Assembly (NCBI GenBank): GCA_902488785.1
Contig: CABTXJ010000002.1
Span: 1-33,978, forward strand
Reading direction: 5' to 3'
DNA from: an uncultured Eubacteriales bacterium
Lineage (GTDB): Bacteria; Bacillota; Clostridia; TANB77; CAG-508
Length of the DNA: 33,978 bases
Position 1 is the stretch's first letter; each line of letters opens with the position of its first letter. A program made the position numbers and the translations under genes. The notes under the pieces are model-generated. The model worked only from the letters and a program-made list of their open reading frames with translations. It made no database searches and was not told where the DNA came from. Positions 9,383 through 18,817 of this stretch are shown here, one piece after another.

Positions 9383-9595
9383 TTATTTCTCTATTTTCTT
9401 TAATTCTAGCTTATCACCAGGTCCGTCATGCCTTAGCTCATATCCAGCTTCATTAATAGCTTGAGTTTCTTTTACAGATTGCTCTCCACTTTTTATTGAA
9501 AGCCAAAAAAGCTTATTATATTTAACCCCTAAAATAATTAAAGCTATAACTGATATAGCAAGTAATACAGCCAAAATTTTACTTGTTTTATTCAT
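9383..9595 (-). CDS. Small single-pass membrane protein, paralogue of 19136
   Basis: 70 residues with one N-terminal transmembrane segment (about 6-24) followed by a charged tail. GGAGGT lies just upstream of the ATG, a strong site, so the gene is probably real despite its size. It shares with the protein at 19136-19429 the pattern ILGxxYNK after the membrane segment, an SxKS stretch, and AxxxAGY about 17 residues later. No known domain is recognised. It is convergent with the transglutaminase-like gene and divergent from addB; the membrane segment could be a signal anchor exposing the tail outside. Confidence 0.7.
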   Translation of the reverse strand: MNKTSKILAVLLAISVIALIILGVKYNKLFWLSIKSGEQSVKETQAINEAGYELRHDGPGDKLELKKIEK

Positions 9596-9652
9596 AATAT
9601 ACCTCCAATTAATTATATACTAAAGTATATATTTTAATAATATAGCTTGTTG

Positions 9653-9684
9653 TAAAGTAAAGTAAAGTAAAGTAAAGTAAAGTA
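9653..9684. repeat. Pentanucleotide tandem repeat (TAAAG)6
   Basis: Six perfect head-to-tail copies of TAAAG plus a partial TA, in the 269-bp gap between the divergent small membrane gene and addB. The rest of this gap is plain A/T-rich sequence with a TATAAT at 9830-9835, about 30 nt before the addB start, as the best -10 candidate; no good -35 accompanies it. Confidence 0.9.
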
Positions 9685-9864
9685 TTATATTTTTAATCAA
9701 GTTAAATAAAAGTAAATATAATATAAGCGATAAAAATATAATAAATGAAATGATATTATGTTAGTAATTAATAATTTAAATAATTTATATAATTAAATAA
9801 TTAAAATAGCAATTATACGAAATACAGTATATAATTATGGTATTAAGAAAAAAAGGAAGAATAG

Positions 9865-12800
9865 ATGAAAATATATTTAGGAGCAATAGGAACAGACAGT
9901 AATAAAAAGTTTTTAGAAAATATAATAGAAGAAAAGAAGCTATATGAAAAGCAATATGTATTAGTACCAGAAAATATAAGCTATTATTATGAAGAGAAAT
10001 TATTAGAAAATGGAAGTAATATGCAAATAGAAATAATTACTTTCAATAGGTTGCAATACTTACTTTTTAAGAATACAAAATATAATAATATATCATATGT
10101 AGATGATATATTAAGAAAAATGTATATTAAAAAAGCAATATCTAATTTAGATATTACATTACTTAAAAAAGATAAGAATATATCTGAGATAGATAAGATG
10201 ATAGTTAGGTTAAAAGAACAAGGTATTAAAAATGATGAACTAAAACAAAAAATTACAAATAATGAAAATATACATGGAATACTTAAGATAAAATTAGAAG
10301 AATTAATACAAATTATTGAAGAATATGACAAGCTTTTAGAAGACAAGAAAGACAAGGCAGAAGAGCTATCTATTGTATTAGATGCAATTAAAGAAAGTAC
10401 TGTATTTGAAGATGCTAAACTATATATTACAGGTTTTACAAATTTTACACTAATGCAATTTAAGGTATTAGAAGAAATAATTAGAAAATGTAAAGATGTT
10501 GATGTTGAAATTACAATAGACGATTTAGGCTCTAAAAATAGTATATTCAAAGAAGCAAGTACAACATTAAATAATATAATTGGATACATGAGTGCAAAAG
10601 GAAATATATCTTTCGAAAAGTTTGAAGAAGATAATTATCACAAAAGTATGCTAGGAAAGTTAAATAATGCACTAGCATCAAAAGATATTATATATGCTGA
10701 AAATAATTACAATGAAGATGGTAATAGAATAGAAAAAAATAGTGACGAAGAAGAAAAGCAAATACAACTTATGTATTACCCATCTAAAAAAGAAGAAATA
10801 GCAAGGCTTGCAAATAATATATATAATGATATGAAAAAAGGTGTATCTGCAAATGATATACAAGTAATTGCAAATGATAGTAGCAAATACTACAACTATA
10901 TACAAACAGAATTTGCTAAATATGGTATACGAATAAATATTGGTGAAAACAAAAGTATTGTATCAGACCAAATAATTACATATATACTAAATCTTTTAAA
11001 TGCAATACTAGGTAAGGTAGATAGTATAATTGCACTTGCTAAAATGGGATACTTTAAAGAATATGATATATCATTAGATGATATATATATATTAGAAAAC
11101 TATATGAAAAAGTGGGACATACAAGATCTATCTAGGTATGGTAAGTTTAGGTATGAAAAAGATAGACCAGACTTTGATACTATAGTTACAACTAAAAGCA
11201 AACTACTTAAAATACTAACAGATGTTATACAAAATATTGTAGAAGAAACAAGCGAAAATACAAATATAGTTGAAGAAGAACTGGATGAAGAAAAAATATA
11301 CAAGGCATTTAATAGTTACTCGGAAAAGATAAAAAAGATAATGGTATCTTCTGAAGCAGTAACAAAAGAAATAGTAATACACCTTAAGAAAAATAATATA
11401 TATGCAAAAATATATAATGAAATATTAAAATTAGACGACATTAAAAAAGTAACAGAATATAAAAATAGTTTGAATATACTAAATGAAGTATTAGACAAAA
11501 TGTCACAAATTGGTGAAATTACAATATATGATTACGCAAGTTATTTAGAAGAAGTATTAAAAGAAAACACACAAAGAGAAACACCAGTTAAAAATGCAGT
11601 AGACTTTAGGACTTCAAATAATATATTTAAAGACAAAAAAATAACATATGTAATGTCTGTACAAGATGGAGTATTCCCAAAGGAAACTACTGTATCTGGA
11701 CTAATAGACGAAGATGAAAATATAGTTTTAAGAGCATCAGATATTAACATATATAATACACTAGAAGAAGATGAAACTAAAAACTATATGCAAATATATA
11801 ATACACTAATGGCAGCAAGTGATAAGGTGGTGTTATCATATACAAATAATGATGATTTTACTGAAGAAGAAATAGTACCAAGTTACTATATTTCTAGGAT
11901 AGAAAAGATATTAAAAAATAATGATATTAAGTATACAAAAAGTAGCAAGGAAGATTATGCTACAGATGGTAAGTATAATTGCTATATACCATACAAAGAT
12001 GAAGGATATATAGTTAAAATAATTACAGAACTTGAAAAAGAAATATTAAAATCAGAAAAATATAATATGGTTTATGAATATATTTTAGAAAATGTACCAA
12101 ATACAAAAAAAGCAATGCTTGATTTAACAATATATTTAGCTAAGAAAATAACAAGGTACAATATGATAATTAAAAATAGTGTTGAGTACAAAAACAAGAT
12201 AGACAGGCTTTTAGAAATATATGATAACTTTGAAATAGTAGAAAATGATAATGATGATAGTGTTAGTGAGAATACTAATGCTAATAATAATGAAATTGAT
12301 AGTACAGAATTAGAATATGAAAAGAGAAAATTAGAAATAGAATTATTTGAAGAAGAAATAGAAAGAGAAAATTTTAAAAAGAAAATACAAAATAGGAAAT
12401 ATAATATACTAGAATATTATATGAATATGGCTAAGATATATACAGAAATTAACAATGAAATAATATATAATTTTGGATTTGAAAAAGTATACATAGCGGC
12501 AGAAAAAGAAAATAACCCAAATAACTTACCGAAAGATATATTAAACAAACTATATAAAAATGACCTTTCTATGACAATATCTAGGCTTGAAAAATATGCG
12601 GGGTGTCCATTTGCATACCATATTAGATATATGCTTTCTGTAGAAAAAGCAAGAACTAGCAAACTTGAAAGCTTAGATACTGGTTCATTCATACATGATG
12701 TAATTAAAAAGGTATTTGATGAGGTACAAAAAGGAAACCTTAAGTTAAAAGGAAAACTAGAAGATGAAGCACTACTTAAGCTAAAACTAAGAGCAATAGA

Positions 12801-13731
12801 AGATAGTGATCTAAAAAAAGATATTGCACTTTACGAAAATGATATAGCAAAAGTGGTAGATGATGCTATAGTAGATACATTAAAAGAAACAAGATATGAG
12901 AAAATACTATCAAATAGCAAATCAAAAAAGATAAGTGAAAACTTAAAAAGGGAAATATATAATGCATGTATACAAATTGCTGAAACATTAAGGCTTTCAG
13001 AATATGATATATATGGAAATGAAATAGAAATTGGAATACATGAAAGCCCCAATTCATTAGATAATGTAAAAATAGAGTTTGATGTAGAAGGAGCTAAAAA
13101 GGCAATTAATATATTTGGTAAAGTAGATAGAGCAGATATATTAGAAGATAATATTAGGATAGTAGACTATAAGACTAGTAAAAATGATATAGACACAAAC
13201 AAGGTAAGAGCAGGACTTCAGCTTCAGCTAATAATATATGCAAGTGCATTAGAAGAACTTTTAGAAAAAGAAAACAAAGGATTACTATATCAACAAATTA
13301 CAACTAGAGATATGAAAATTAGCTATATTAACGAAGATAATATGTATGAAACAGCGTACAAAAACAAGTACCAAAAGATGCAAGGCCTTATTGTATCTGA
13401 TGGTATAGAAGAACTATATAATATGGATAAGACATTAGAAAATACAAATAATTCAAATATTATACCAGTAAGGCTTAAAAAAGATGGAACACCAGATAGG
13501 TTCTCTAAAGTAATTGCAAATAATGACTACAAAGAATTAAAAGAAGATGCTAAAAATGCAGTAATTGATTTATCTAAAAATATATTAAAAGGAAATGTAG
13601 ATATATATCCAAGTAAGTATTATGTAACACCTAAGGTACAAGAAAAAGCTTGTAGGTTCTGTGACTATGAAAGTATTTGTAAGTTTGGAAAACAAAACAA
13701 GTATAGGATAATTAATAAGAATAATGAATAA
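9865..13731 (+). CDS. addB: AddB-type helicase-nuclease subunit
   Basis: AddB subunit of the AddAB recombination nuclease, which resects double-strand breaks. The 1288-residue protein has the AddB C-terminal nuclease: C914 (YAGCPFAY), GKVDR (D1088), VDYKTS (D1101, K1103), and the trailing C1263-x2-C1266-x5-C1272. The four cysteines match the iron-sulfur staple of the AddB nuclease. The N-terminus has the AddB start pattern (strand, then VPENISYYYEEKLL, then ITFNRLQ), but the Walker A region reads GAIGTDSNKK without the GK[ST], so ATP binding is unlikely. An Asn/Asp/Glu-rich insertion lies near 790-820. AAAGGA lies 8 nt before the ATG. addA, usually adjacent, is not in the window; pth follows. 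RexB-like is the alternative family name. Confidence 0.9.
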   Translation: MKIYLGAIGTDSNKKFLENIIEEKKLYEKQYVLVPENISYYYEEKLLENGSNMQIEIITFNRLQYLLFKNTKYNNISYVDDILRKMYIKKAISNLDITLLKKDKNISEIDKMIVRLKEQGIKNDELKQKITNNENIHGILKIKLEELIQIIEEYDKLLEDKKDKAEELSIVLDAIKESTVFEDAKLYITGFTNFTLMQFKVLEEIIRKCKDVDVEITIDDLGSKNSIFKEASTTLNNIIGYMSAKGNISFEKFEEDNYHKSMLGKLNNALASKDIIYAENNYNEDGNRIEKNSDEEEKQIQLMYYPSKKEEIARLANNIYNDMKKGVSANDIQVIANDSSKYYNYIQTEFAKYGIRINIGENKSIVSDQIITYILNLLNAILGKVDSIIALAKMGYFKEYDISLDDIYILENYMKKWDIQDLSRYGKFRYEKDRPDFDTIVTTKSKLLKILTDVIQNIVEETSENTNIVEEELDEEKIYKAFNSYSEKIKKIMVSSEAVTKEIVIHLKKNNIYAKIYNEILKLDDIKKVTEYKNSLNILNEVLDKMSQIGEITIYDYASYLEEVLKENTQRETPVKNAVDFRTSNNIFKDKKITYVMSVQDGVFPKETTVSGLIDEDENIVLRASDINIYNTLEEDETKNYMQIYNTLMAASDKVVLSYTNNDDFTEEEIVPSYYISRIEKILKNNDIKYTKSSKEDYATDGKYNCYIPYKDEGYIVKIITELEKEILKSEKYNMVYEYILENVPNTKKAMLDLTIYLAKKITRYNMIIKNSVEYKNKIDRLLEIYDNFEIVENDNDDSVSENTNANNNEIDSTELEYEKRKLEIELFEEEIERENFKKKIQNRKYNILEYYMNMAKIYTEINNEIIYNFGFEKVYIAAEKENNPNNLPKDILNKLYKNDLSMTISRLEKYAGCPFAYHIRYMLSVEKARTSKLESLDTGSFIHDVIKKVFDEVQKGNLKLKGKLEDEALLKLKLRAIEDSDLKKDIALYENDIAKVVDDAIVDTLKETRYEKILSNSKSKKISENLKREIYNACIQIAETLRLSEYDIYGNEIEIGIHESPNSLDNVKIEFDVEGAKKAINIFGKVDRADILEDNIRIVDYKTSKNDIDTNKVRAGLQLQLIIYASALEELLEKENKGLLYQQITTRDMKISYINEDNMYETAYKNKYQKMQGLIVSDGIEELYNMDKTLENTNNSNIIPVRLKKDGTPDRFSKVIANNDYKELKEDAKNAVIDLSKNILKGNVDIYPSKYYVTPKVQEKACRFCDYESICKFGKQNKYRIINKNNE

Positions 13732-13859
13732 TTAATAAAAAAATAATATAATTGATTATTATTAAATACAAATTTAAAAAAATGTGTTAAAATATATGAT
13801 ATACTAGAGATAATAGAAAAAGAAAACAACAATTAATTGAAAGGATAAAATAATATATT

Positions 13860-14474
13860 ATGTATTTAATTGCAGGATTAGGAAACCCAGATAAGAAATA
13901 TGAAAGAACAAGACATAATATGGGATATTGTGTAGTAGATAGAATTGCTAAGGCAAATAATGCGGATTTTAAAAAAGGAAAAAATGCATATGAGTTAAAA
14001 TTAAAAATGTATTCTAAAGATTGCATTTTAATAAAACCTACTACATATATGAACCTATCAGGGATTGCCATACAAGAATATATGAATTATTACAAGATAC
14101 CAGCTAAAAATATTATTGTAATATATGATGAAAAAGACTTTGAACCAGGAATAGTAAAGATTAGAAAAGGTGGTTCATCTGCAGGTCATAATGGTATTAA
14201 AAGTATAAGAGAATATGTAGATGACTTTGTGAGGGTAAGAGTTGGTATTGGAAAACCAAAATATGCAAATGATATGATAAACCATGTAATTGGTAAAGTA
14301 TCAGATGAAGAGTACGAGGAACTATATGAAGGTGTAAAGCTTGGTGAAAAAGCAGTAATCGATATAATTAAAAATGGTGTAGACCATGCTATGAATACAT
14401 ATAATAGGAATGGAAAAAAGAAAGTAAAAAAGGAAGAAAGTAAGAAAGGAAATGAAAAAGAAGATGGAAAATAA
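13860..14474 (+). CDS. pth: Peptidyl-tRNA hydrolase
   Basis: Releases tRNA from prematurely dropped peptidyl-tRNA. At 204 residues it has all the active-site residues: N9 in GLGNP, H19 in TRHNMG, Met-Asn in the TYMNLSG motif, D90 in YDEKDFEPG and N111 in GHNG. The last 25 residues are a Lys/Glu-rich extension beyond the usual core. The ATG at 13860 matches the normal family start, yet the only purine-rich site (AAAGGA, 13840-13845) is 14 nt away, unusually far. The gene overlaps the start of ppaC, implying co-transcription and translational coupling. Confidence 0.96.
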   Translation: MYLIAGLGNPDKKYERTRHNMGYCVVDRIAKANNADFKKGKNAYELKLKMYSKDCILIKPTTYMNLSGIAIQEYMNYYKIPAKNIIVIYDEKDFEPGIVKIRKGGSSAGHNGIKSIREYVDDFVRVRVGIGKPKYANDMINHVIGKVSDEEYEELYEGVKLGEKAVIDIIKNGVDHAMNTYNRNGKKKVKKEESKKGNEKEDGK

Positions 14475-15402
14475 TGAAGTAATATATATAACAGGACATA
14501 AAAATCCAGATACAGACTCAATAGTATCTGCATTAGTTGCAGAATACCTATTTAAAAAATTAGGAGTAAATGTTAAAGCAAATAAGCAAGGTGAAGTATC
14601 AAAAGAAACACAATTTGTTTTAGAAGCATGTAATTTAGAAGCACCTGAAACAAATACAAGTTTTAAAGAAGGTACACATGTAATATTAGTAGATCATAAT
14701 GCTAAAGCTGAAACATTAGATAATATTGATGAATTAGTAATAGATAGAGTAATAGACCACCATGCAGTAAAACTTATGGTAGGATACCCATTATATTATA
14801 GGGCAGAGCCTGTAGGATGTACAAATACAATATTATATAAAATGTATGTAGAAAATAATGTGGAAATACCACAAAATATAGCTAAAGCTATGTTATCTGC
14901 AATAATTTCAGACACATTATTATTTAAATCACCAACATGCACTGAAGAAGACAAGATAGTTGCAAAAGAATTAGAACACATAGCTAAAGTAGATGCAAAA
15001 GAATATGGTATGGAACTATTAAAAGCAGGAACAGACCTTTCTGCATATACAATAGACGAGATATTAAACTTAGATGCTAAGACTGTAGAAATAGGGGATA
15101 CTAAAGGAATAGTTGCACAAATTACTACAGCAGATATACCAAAAACAATGGAAATGCAAAATGATTTAGAAGAAGGAATTAAAAATATAATAGGAGAAAA
15201 AGGTTTAGACTTCTATATATTATTAGTAACAGATATTATAAATAGTAATTCACAAGTAATTGCATTAGGTGAAAAAGCTGAAATAGTAGAAAAAGCATAT
15301 AATGACAAGCTTGCAAATAATACTATGTTAGTTAAAGGACTAGTATCTAGAAAGAAACAAGTAATACCAGTAATTACAGATGTTGTAACTGGAAATAACT
15401 AG
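14464..15402 (+). CDS. ppaC: Manganese-dependent inorganic pyrophosphatase (family II)
   Basis: Hydrolyses pyrophosphate released by biosynthesis; DHH-superfamily enzyme. Metal and phosphate ligands are visible: GHKNPDTDS near the N-terminus, LVDHN, the DHH motif in VIDHHAVK, SDTLLFKSPT, and the C-terminal SRKKQ that binds the substrate. At about 312 residues with no CBS insert it is the short PpaC form. Two in-frame ATGs compete, at 14452 and 14464. The AAAGGA at 14445-14450 is 1 nt from the first and 13 nt from the second, so neither is ideal; 14464 was chosen because the distance to the first motif fits the family better. Either start overlaps pth out of frame. Confidence 0.95.
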   Translation: MENNEVIYITGHKNPDTDSIVSALVAEYLFKKLGVNVKANKQGEVSKETQFVLEACNLEAPETNTSFKEGTHVILVDHNAKAETLDNIDELVIDRVIDHHAVKLMVGYPLYYRAEPVGCTNTILYKMYVENNVEIPQNIAKAMLSAIISDTLLFKSPTCTEEDKIVAKELEHIAKVDAKEYGMELLKAGTDLSAYTIDEILNLDAKTVEIGDTKGIVAQITTADIPKTMEMQNDLEEGIKNIIGEKGLDFYILLVTDIINSNSQVIALGEKAEIVEKAYNDKLANNTMLVKGLVSRKKQVIPVITDVVTGNN

Positions 15403-15520
15403 AATAAAAAAAGCTAAAAGCTAAAAGTTAAAAGTTATAAAAGCAAATAACAAAATGAAAGAGTAAAACTAAAGATAAAAACAAAAGATAAGAAAGAAAA
15501 TATGAGTATATAGGGATAGT
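15403..15520 (+). repeat. A-rich spacer with short tandem units
   Basis: Starts with near-tandem AAAAGCT, AAAAGCT, AAAAGTT, AAAAGTT units, then A-rich sequence with almost no C. No terminator or promoter is convincing, so the WG-repeat gene that follows may be read from the ppaC transcript. Confidence 0.45.
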
Positions 15521-17242
15521 ATGGAAAAAAATAAGAAAAGAGCAATTATAGCTATTTTAATAATTATAGTTTTAATAATATGCTATATGATATTTAAACC
15601 AAAAAAGAATAATGTAGTTGAAGAAATACATGAAAATAAATATCTTATACTTCAAGAAGCAGGTAAAGAAGGAGTTATTGACACAAAGGGCAATGTAGTA
15701 ATTGACCCTGACTATACACAAATAATAGTACCTGATTTAGCTAAAGATGTTTTTTGCGCATATGATGAAGAAAAGAATATTAAAGTTTTGAATAGCAAAA
15801 AAGAAAATATATTTAATGAATATGATAATTTAGAACCTGTAGAAGGAAATAGGAAAGATACTGAAAATCAATATAGGCCAGTATTAAGGTTTAAAAAATA
15901 TGATAAGTATGGTCTTATTAATCTAGATGGAAAAGAAATTGTTAAACCTATATATGATGAGATAAAAGCTGTAGATAATGATTTTAATAATTACAAAGTT
16001 AAAAAAGATGGCAAATATGGCTTAGTAGATAATTCTGGAAATATCATATTAAAAGAAGAATATACAGAAATTAAAAGTAATAATAAGTCAATGTGGGAAG
16101 ACAAAAATGTACAAAATGGTTATAAAATAATAAAAATGGGATCAAATGGACCAATAGAAGGATTTGCTACTGAAAAAGGAAAAATAATAGTACCAGTTAA
16201 ATATGAAAGTGTAGAAAAACAAGAAATACCTTCAGAAGATTATTTTGTGGCAGTACAAGAACAAGGTAAAAAAGGATTATACAAAAATAATAGACAAATA
16301 CTAAGAAGTGAGTATCAAGAGATATCTAGTACAAAAAATAATTTGATATTTAAAAGATATGGTAAATATGGAATTACTAACTTAGATGGAAAAGAGATCA
16401 TAGGTCAAAGATTTTTAGGATATGTACCACTTAAAGAGCATGTTGTATTTAACAATGAAGATAAGGAATATGTATTTGATAAAAATGGTAATATGATTGG
16501 AAAAGGAATGTATAAGATAATTGAAGTTGTAGCAGATGGAAATTATATTATATGTGAAAACTATGCAGGAGAAAGACTTGTAATAGATAGAAAAGGTGAT
16601 GAAGTAGTAAATGACAAGCTACTTGATGTGTTATATGCATTTGATGATGTGTTTATTGGAGTTAAAGAAACAGGATATGGTGCATATAGTGTTAAAAATG
16701 GTAATATTATTAATTGTGAATATGAGTATTTAAACAAGGTAGTTGGAACAAAAATACTAATATCTAGTAAGAATGAAGGAAAAGAAACTACACTATATAA
16801 TAGTAATGGTGAAAAAATAGAAACAAAAGATAATTTTGTAGTAGATGTAATCAAAGATAAGGTAGTTAAAATATTTGATGCAACTGATATTAAATACTAT
16901 GATTTAAATGGAAAAGAAATAGAACTAAAAAACAATTTAGATTTAATAGCATATCCATTTAAAGAAAATAATAAGTGGGGATTCAAAAACAAAGAAGGAA
17001 ATATCGTAGTAGATGCTAAATATGATAGGGTAGGTGAATTTAATAAATATGGATTTGCATCTGTTATGAAAGATTCTAAATGGGGAAGCATAGATAGTAA
17101 GTTTAATATTGTGTTAGAGCCAGAAATAACATTAGACCCAAATATAATACCTAAGTTTGTAGGTAAGTACCTAATAGATGGTGAAGATAATATAATGGCT
17201 ATGAAGGTAAGTGAAGGTCAAAATATATCACCTATGGATTAA
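15521..17242 (+). CDS. Membrane-anchored WG-repeat protein
   Basis: 573 residues with an N-terminal membrane anchor (about 6-25) and an extracytoplasmic array of WG/KWG-type repeats. Recognisable copies begin near residues 50 (GKEGVIDTKGN), 129 (KYGLINLDGK), 164 (KYGLVDNSGN), 250 (KKGLYKNN), 281 (KYGITNLDGK), 484 (KWGFKNKEGN) and 519 (KWGSID); each is followed by a strand and a YDxI/YTEI-like segment. Such repeats are thought to fold as beta-propeller-like or beta-rich surface domains; ligand unknown. AGGGAT lies a few bases before the ATG. A terminator follows at 17323. Confidence 0.85.
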   Translation: MEKNKKRAIIAILIIIVLIICYMIFKPKKNNVVEEIHENKYLILQEAGKEGVIDTKGNVVIDPDYTQIIVPDLAKDVFCAYDEEKNIKVLNSKKENIFNEYDNLEPVEGNRKDTENQYRPVLRFKKYDKYGLINLDGKEIVKPIYDEIKAVDNDFNNYKVKKDGKYGLVDNSGNIILKEEYTEIKSNNKSMWEDKNVQNGYKIIKMGSNGPIEGFATEKGKIIVPVKYESVEKQEIPSEDYFVAVQEQGKKGLYKNNRQILRSEYQEISSTKNNLIFKRYGKYGITNLDGKEIIGQRFLGYVPLKEHVVFNNEDKEYVFDKNGNMIGKGMYKIIEVVADGNYIICENYAGERLVIDRKGDEVVNDKLLDVLYAFDDVFIGVKETGYGAYSVKNGNIINCEYEYLNKVVGTKILISSKNEGKETTLYNSNGEKIETKDNFVVDVIKDKVVKIFDATDIKYYDLNGKEIELKNNLDLIAYPFKENNKWGFKNKEGNIVVDAKYDRVGEFNKYGFASVMKDSKWGSIDSKFNIVLEPEITLDPNIIPKFVGKYLIDGEDNIMAMKVSEGQNISPMD

Positions 17243-17322
17243 TATACAAAGCAAAAAAATATATGAAAAATACCAAAAACAAAAACATAAAACTTAAAAC
17301 ATAAAATTATATGGAATATATG

Positions 17323-17360
17323 AAAGCTTTAGATAATGCAAATTGTCTATAGCTTTTTTA
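17323..17360 (+). terminator. Terminator after the WG-repeat gene
   Basis: AAAGCTTTAGA (17323-17333) pairs with TCTATAGCTTT (17346-17356) with one T-T mismatch, then T-rich sequence. It ends the transcript before the DUF4926-like gene. Confidence 0.75.
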
Positions 17361-17425
17361 ATAATTATAAATTGATTTAATACGATATAGGATTATTACG
17401 GTTATATATAATAGGAGGTGAGTTA

Positions 17426-17611
17426 ATGAAAGAATTAGATGTTGTAAGATTGAAAGAAGACTATAAAGAAATAAGTAAAGGTACAAGTGGAACAATTGTT
17501 CTACTTTATGACGAGAAAAATTGTGAGGTTGAATTTTTTGATAAAGATGGTAATACAATAGATGTAGTTATGATACCTTTAAACAAATTAGAACTTGTAG
17601 ATTCAGTTTAA
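17426..17611 (+). CDS. Small DUF4926-like protein
   Basis: 61 residues. The pattern LDVVRLKEDYKE, KGTSGTIVLLYD, CEVEFFDKDGNTI and a closing strand with a leucine pair resembles the DUF4926 family of small beta-barrel proteins of unknown function. It has one of the best ribosome-binding sites in the window (AGGAGGTGAG, spaced 5-8 nt from the ATG), so expression is likely. It stands alone between a terminator and the folD promoter. No membrane segment or catalytic motif is visible. Confidence 0.75.
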   Translation: MKELDVVRLKEDYKEISKGTSGTIVLLYDEKNCEVEFFDKDGNTIDVVMIPLNKLELVDSV

Positions 17612-17640
17612 TTGACTAGGATTAGTATAGATGGTATTAT
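17612..17640 (+). promoter_or_regulatory. folD promoter
   Basis: TTGACT (17612-17617), 17 nt, TATTAT (17635-17640) preceded by TGG, so both a good -35 and an extended -10. It begins right at the end of the DUF4926-like gene and gives a leader of about 113 nt before folD. The leader contains an imperfect hairpin (17669-17698). Confidence 0.7.
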
Positions 17641-17668
17641 TTAGAAGAACAAAAGAAATATATTAAAA

Positions 17669-17698
17669 AACTTTTAAAATATAATTATATTTAAAGTT
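17669..17698 (+). promoter_or_regulatory. Imperfect hairpin in the folD leader
   Basis: AACTTT(T)AAA(A)TATAA pairs with TTATATTTAAAGTT apart from two bulged bases. It has no U-tract after it, so it is not a normal terminator. All but two pairs are A-U; it may be chance in this composition. Confidence 0.25.
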
Positions 17699-17759
17699 AA
17701 AATATGATATTTAAATATGTGGCATTAGTTAAAAAGAAAAGTATATGAAAGAGGATATT

Positions 17760-18596
17760 ATGACTAAGGTTTTGAAAAGCAAAGAACAAATAGAAAAGAT
17801 TAAAGACAACATTAAGAAAGTTACTAAAAACATGGAAGAAGAACCAATAGTTGCAATTATTAGAGTAGGCGAAAAGCCAGATGATATATCATATGAAAAT
17901 GGAATAACAAAAAAGGCAAAAGAATTAGGAATATGTATACAAATATTTAAATTTGATGAAACTGAAAATACTGAGGTAATTGTTGAAAGAATAAGAAGGT
18001 TAAATGATGATGAAAAAGTTAAGGGCATTTTAGTATTTAAGCCACTACCTAATACTATTGATGAAAAACAAATTGATGAAGCAATTAGCTACAAAAAAGA
18101 TATTGATTGCATTAGCCCAATAAGCAAAAGCAGGTTATCTGATGGTGATGTTACAGGATTTATACCAAATGCTCCTAAAGCGGCAATTAGGATTTTAGAA
18201 TACTATGGTTATGATTTAGCTAAAAATTGCTTGATTATTAACAGAACAAGTGTAGTAGGAAAACCACTGTTGATGCTACTTTTAGATAAAAATGCAACAG
18301 TTACAATTGCACATTCTAAAACTAAAAACCTAAAAGAACTTACTAAATCTGCAGACTATATTTTTACTGCTACAGGAAAGAAAAGGATTTTTGATAAAAG
18401 CTTTTTCAAAAAAGATGCAGTAGTAATAGATATGGGAATTGCTATAGACGAAAATGGCAAGCTTGTAGGCGATTTAGATACAGAAGGGATAGAAGGATAT
18501 ATTAAAGCATATACGCCTGTACCAGGTGGAATAGGAGCTCTTACTAGTATATTATTATTAGAATCTGCTGTAATTAATAATTTTAATAATGATTAA
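17760..18596 (+). CDS. folD: Bifunctional methylenetetrahydrofolate dehydrogenase/cyclohydrolase
   Basis: Interconverts 5,10-methylene-, methenyl- and 10-formyl-tetrahydrofolate, feeding purine and formyl-Met synthesis. Landmarks: DISYENGITKKA (active-site Tyr/Lys region), GILVFKPLP, KDIDCIS, the NAD(P)-binding NRTSVVGKP segment, and C-terminal TPVPGGIGALTSILLL. The active-site Tyr-Lys spacing and FKPLP in place of VQLPLP belong, as far as I recall, to a variant FolD clade found in Clostridia. The start at 17760 is preferred over ATG 17745 because GAGGA sits 4-5 nt before it, giving 278 residues. A perfect terminator follows. Confidence 0.94.
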   Translation: MTKVLKSKEQIEKIKDNIKKVTKNMEEEPIVAIIRVGEKPDDISYENGITKKAKELGICIQIFKFDETENTEVIVERIRRLNDDEKVKGILVFKPLPNTIDEKQIDEAISYKKDIDCISPISKSRLSDGDVTGFIPNAPKAAIRILEYYGYDLAKNCLIINRTSVVGKPLLMLLLDKNATVTIAHSKTKNLKELTKSADYIFTATGKKRIFDKSFFKKDAVVIDMGIAIDENGKLVGDLDTEGIEGYIKAYTPVPGGIGALTSILLLESAVINNFNND

Positions 18597-18617
18597 AAAA
18601 TATTTAAATATTCTATG

Positions 18618-18646
18618 AAGCTAGAGCAAAAGCTCTAGCTTTTTAT
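18618..18646 (+). terminator. Strong terminator after folD
   Basis: Perfect 10-bp stem AAGCTAGAGC/GCTCTAGCTT with an AAAA loop, followed by TTT. The rest of the 220-nt gap to the next gene is A/T-rich, with a weak promoter candidate TTGAAT (18732-18737), 17 nt, TATTTT. Confidence 0.92.
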
Positions 18647-18817
18647 ATTTAAAAAACATTTAGAAATATAATTAAAAGATAAAAAGATAGAATAATAAAA
18701 AATAAAAAGATAATAAAAATACATATTATTATTGAATTAATGATTCTAGTATTATATTTTTAATATAGTTAAAAATTAATATTGTAAGTAATATAAGTAA
18801 TAAAAGAGGTGACATAT

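Noticed and set aside
9653..9684. CRISPR array
   Set aside because: The unit is only 5 bp with no spacers, and no cas genes are present; elsewhere no regularly spaced repeats were seen.
9987..10589. Open frame antisense to addB (200 codons)
   Set aside because: Same effect: AT-rich coding DNA with GAA/AAA/ATA codons leaves the opposite strand open; no start signal.
17877..17960. FolD with a lost catalytic lysine
   Set aside because: The YENGITKK spacing and FKPLP differ from the E. coli motif but match, from memory, a known clostridial FolD variant, so this is probably not a defect.
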